A stretch of 64,000 nucleotides of DNA. Origin: Devosia sp. 67-54. Its GTDB lineage: Bacteria; Pseudomonadota; Alphaproteobacteria; Rhizobiales; Devosiaceae. The DNA lies in contig NZ_MKVA01000003.1 in the NCBI RefSeq assembly GCF_001899075.1, positions 124,001 through 188,000 on the forward strand, given 5' to 3'. Positions 61,528 to 64,000 of this stretch are shown here, one piece after another. Position 1 is the stretch's first letter. Every line of letters starts with the position of its first letter. The notes beneath the pieces are model-generated. The model worked only from the letters and a program-made list of their open reading frames with translations, had not been told where the DNA came from and did not search any database. The position numbers and the translations under genes were made by a program.

Positions 61528-62907
61528 ATGCCCGCTGATGTCCCCATCTACACTCTGCCCGACATTCAGCGCCAACCGCTCAACGCGGTACGAGCGTTAC
61601 AGAACGACCTGCTGCGGCAGATGGTGGCGCTTTGCTATGAGCACCATCCGTTCTACTCCATGCGAATGCGGGAACTCGGGCTGACGCCGGACGATATTTC
61701 GACCGTCGACGATCTGAAGAAGCTGCCGCCTTCATCCAAGTCCGATTTTCTCGCCGACCCGGAAGCGTTCCGGCTGCGTCCCGAAGGCCTGCCAGTGGCG
61801 GAGGGAACGCTATGGAAGATCATCTACACCACCGGCACGACATCGGGGCGCCCGGCGCCGATCTTCGTTACGGCGCATGATCATTTCGCCTACCAGGATC
61901 TGTTCCGGACGCGGCAGGAGCTGATCGGGCTCAAGAATACGGACCTCATTGCCAATCTGTTCCCCATGACGTCTTTCCCTCTTGGTGCCTATTCGCGTGG
62001 GCCAGACGAAGCGGCGGCGGTGGGAGCGGCGATGCTGGTGACCAATACCGGTCGCGTCGACAGCTACTACCCGGTCAATCGCAGCGTCGATGAGGCGGTC
62101 GCGGCCATTGCGCGACACCGCGCCACGGTCCTTTGGGGCGTTGCCGGTTTCGTGCGGCGCATCCTGCTCAGGGCCGCCGAAACCGGCGCCGAATTCACGT
62201 CGGTTCGCATGGTGATGACGACCGGCGAGGCTGCCTCTCCCGCCATGCGCGACGACCTGCGCCAGCGCATGCGCGACCTCCGTTGCGCCGATACTGTGAT
62301 CGTCAACCGCTATGGTTCGACCGAGCAGGGCGGCACGATGATCGAATGCCGCGATGGCTCGGGCTTTCACAGTTCGATGCCCGACCAGGTGTTCCATGAG
62401 ATCGTTGACGACGAAACGGGCGAAAGGCTGGCGGATGGGCAAAACGGCATGCTGGCCATCACCCATCTCAATCGGCGCGGCACGGTGTTTCTGCGCTACA
62501 AGCTTGGAGACATGGGCGCGCTTGACCACGCACAATGCCCCTATTGCGGCCGCACCTCGGTTCGCCTCTCGTCAAAGCCGGTGCGAATAGGCGACATTAT
62601 CAAGATCAAGGGCGCGCTGGTGAACCTCGCCAACCTCAAGGTTGAACTCGACAAGATCGGCCAGCTCGATGAATATCAGATCGTGGTGACATCCGAATCC
62701 GAGGCTGATCCATTCTCGCCCGACGTCCTGCTGGTGCGGCTCGCTCCCGCTACGGGCGCCAATGAGACCATCGGCGACGATATCGCGTCTCTGGTGACGC
62801 AACTGACGAACTTGCGGCCACGCATCGAGATCACCCGACGCGACGCCATCTACGACCCTGTCACCATGGCGAAGCCTAAGCGTATCGTGGATGTTCGCAG
62901 GCGGTAG
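61528..62907 (+). CDS. phenylacetate--CoA ligase-like adenylate-forming enzyme
   Basis: 459 residues. The AMP-binding loop is IIYTTGTTSGRPAPIF. Later motifs: VNRYGSTEQGG, FLRYKLGDMG, CPYCGRT, and the C-terminal AMP-dependent synthetase domain with KIKGALVNLANLKVEL. It resembles PaaK, which activates aryl acids to aryl-CoA. A Cys pair in CPYC may bind metal. It suggests the cluster converts its substrate to a carboxylate that enters CoA-dependent breakdown. Confidence 0.9.
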   Translation: MPADVPIYTLPDIQRQPLNAVRALQNDLLRQMVALCYEHHPFYSMRMRELGLTPDDISTVDDLKKLPPSSKSDFLADPEAFRLRPEGLPVAEGTLWKIIYTTGTTSGRPAPIFVTAHDHFAYQDLFRTRQELIGLKNTDLIANLFPMTSFPLGAYSRGPDEAAAVGAAMLVTNTGRVDSYYPVNRSVDEAVAAIARHRATVLWGVAGFVRRILLRAAETGAEFTSVRMVMTTGEAASPAMRDDLRQRMRDLRCADTVIVNRYGSTEQGGTMIECRDGSGFHSSMPDQVFHEIVDDETGERLADGQNGMLAITHLNRRGTVFLRYKLGDMGALDHAQCPYCGRTSVRLSSKPVRIGDIIKIKGALVNLANLKVELDKIGQLDEYQIVVTSESEADPFSPDVLLVRLAPATGANETIGDDIASLVTQLTNLRPRIEITRRDAIYDPVTMAKPKRIVDVRRR

Positions 62908-62941
62908 TTCCAGGCCATCTGCTGGCCTCGAAAGATCGTTA

Positions 62942-62974
62942 ACTGTTGACAGTACGCCTGTGCGTTTTTAGGCT
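62942..62974 (+). promoter_or_regulatory. regulon site 4 with internal promoter
   Basis: ACTGTTGACAGT (62942-62953), identical to site 3. TTGACA (62946-62951) and TAGGCT (62969-62974), 17 bases apart, make a promoter for the amidohydrolase gene, whose ribosome site AGGAGG follows at 62984-62989. Confidence 0.72.
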
Positions 62975-62995
62975 CTACTCAGCAGGAGGCATGTC

Positions 62996-63898
62996 GTGGC
63001 CAAGACCGATTACCCGTTTAATGCAAACGCGACCAAAGACGGCTATGGAGCCGTCGACATCGTGGTGAATTTCTATACGCCACAGGTGATCGCCGAGAGG
63101 CGCGTGCCCACCGATGAGAATTTCCGCGACCAGGTCCGCATGGCTGATGATCATCGTCGCGGGCTAACGCCGGAACAGTATATCGAGAAGATGGATCGCG
63201 CCGGCATCGAGCGCTCCTTGCTGATCGCTGCGCGGTGTGGCGATCGCCGGATGAGCACCTCGACCGAGATTCCTTATTCCTACATCTACGAGACCTGCCA
63301 GCAATATCCTCACCGCTACTCTGGTGTCGCCGGCATCAATCCGCTGCTGGGCATTGCCGGGCTTAAGGAGCTGGACCATGCGGTGAAGGATTACGGATTC
63401 GTCGCTGCGCATCTGTATCCACATTGGTTCGGCCAGGCGCCCGATGCCGCGATCTATTACCCCTACTATGCCCGCTGCGCGGAGCTGGGCATTCCGATCA
63501 TGATGCAGGTTGGTCATTGCCTGATCTACAGATCCGACAATCGCCTCGCGACCGTCGCCAAGCCGATCACGCTCGATCGTATCGCCATTGATTTCCCCGA
63601 GCTGACCATTGTCGGGATTCATCTGGGCTATCCCTGGACCGAGGAAATGATCTCGGTGGCAACCAAGCATAAGAATGTCTACATGGCCGGCGATGCCTAT
63701 GCTCCGAAGCATTGGGGGCAGTCGGCGGTCCATTTTGCCAATACGTTCGGGCAGGACAAGTTCATGTTCGGCACCGACTGGTGGGTTATCGATCCCGAAC
63801 GGGCGGTAAAGGACGTCGATGAGCTTGAGTTCCGCGCTCATTCTAAGCGCAAGATCATGCGCGACAATGCGATGCGCGTCTTTAGCCTGCCGGGCTAG
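62996..63898 (+). CDS. amidohydrolase-2 family protein
   Basis: 300 residues. The TIM-barrel features KDYGFVAAHLYPHWFG, MMQVGH (H174), IVGIHLGYPW (H209) and MFGTDWW (D261) match amidohydrolase family 2 (decarboxylases and lactonases). The first-strand HxH motif is missing: D21-I-V-V-N-F stands where D-x-H-x-H is expected, so metal binding is altered. GTG start at 62996 is set by AGGAGG six bases upstream; the ATG at 62991 is in another frame and too close. Confidence 0.85.
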   Translation: MAKTDYPFNANATKDGYGAVDIVVNFYTPQVIAERRVPTDENFRDQVRMADDHRRGLTPEQYIEKMDRAGIERSLLIAARCGDRRMSTSTEIPYSYIYETCQQYPHRYSGVAGINPLLGIAGLKELDHAVKDYGFVAAHLYPHWFGQAPDAAIYYPYYARCAELGIPIMMQVGHCLIYRSDNRLATVAKPITLDRIAIDFPELTIVGIHLGYPWTEEMISVATKHKNVYMAGDAYAPKHWGQSAVHFANTFGQDKFMFGTDWWVIDPERAVKDVDELEFRAHSKRKIMRDNAMRVFSLPG

Positions 63899-64000
63899 AG
63901 GAGAAGTGTTGGCCGCCTCTTGGATCGCCGCCAAATCGCCGGTAAACAGTCAGCTACCGCTAGGACAAGGTGGGTGTCGGCGGAACCGAGGGCGAGTATG

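Noticed and set aside
63906-64000. Possible new plus-strand gene after the amidohydrolase (GTG at 63906 after GAGGAGAAG, open to the window end; also an ATG in the last three bases)
   Set aside because: Only about 31 codons are visible with no family-like sequence, so neither start can be supported.

Overview
The window is chromosomal DNA from a GC-rich alphaproteobacterium, most likely of the order Hyphomicrobiales (Devosia-like relatives are my best guess; this is inferred from gene content and order, not proven). Pointers are split glyQ/glyS genes, an enoyl-ACP reductase, a TIGR02301 protein, the deacetylase-like/xseB/Sco1/tlyA string, a DUF898-M48-DUF1499 string, and dense ATGA/TGATG gene overlaps.

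Layout. 0-3.9 kb: the end of one LuxR-type regulator, a small DUF1127-like protein, a large autotransporter and a second LuxR-type regulator. 4-12.3 kb: glyQ and glyS, separated by two paralogous acetyltransferases, a VOC protein, lemA, a DUF2207 membrane protein and a VapBC-like pair. 12.4-40.5 kb: housekeeping genes, namely rnhA, ispH, a pyruvate-phosphate-dikinase-like protein, a SleB hydrolase, ygfZ, a NUDIX protein, an SRAP protein, an FAD dehydrogenase, fabI, a RelBE-like pair, aroC, tlyA, xseB, a TsaC/Sua5 protein, mgtE, a DnaJ-like protein, pdxH, an M48 protease and bioY. 40.5-40.9 kb: tRNA-Pro and tRNA-Gln. 41-43.7 kb: a secreted caspase-like protein.

From 44 kb on the content is accessory and catabolic. 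A six-gene minus-strand operon (two amidase-type hydrolases around a CUT2 sugar-type ABC transporter) lies divergent to a TetR regulator, which is followed by an epimerase/acetyltransferase/DapA-like operon. The same near-palindromic operator lies before the TetR gene and before the second operon, so one regulator probably controls both sides.

From 54 kb to the end is a second cluster: a lone peptide-type binding protein, then a divergent pair of operons. One has a PEP-mutase/isocitrate-lyase-type enzyme, a dihydropyrimidinase-like amidohydrolase and an FAD-linked oxidase. The other has a two-domain alpha/beta-hydrolase-fold protein, a PaaK-like CoA ligase and an amidohydrolase-2 protein. A 12-bp site (ACTGTTGACAGT or close variants) recurs four times across it, marking a local regulon whose substrate and regulator are not evident from the window. 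This is the best candidate for an undescribed system.

A GC-rich palindromic repeat recurs at five loci. Four lie between convergent genes and the fifth runs into the 5' end of ispH.
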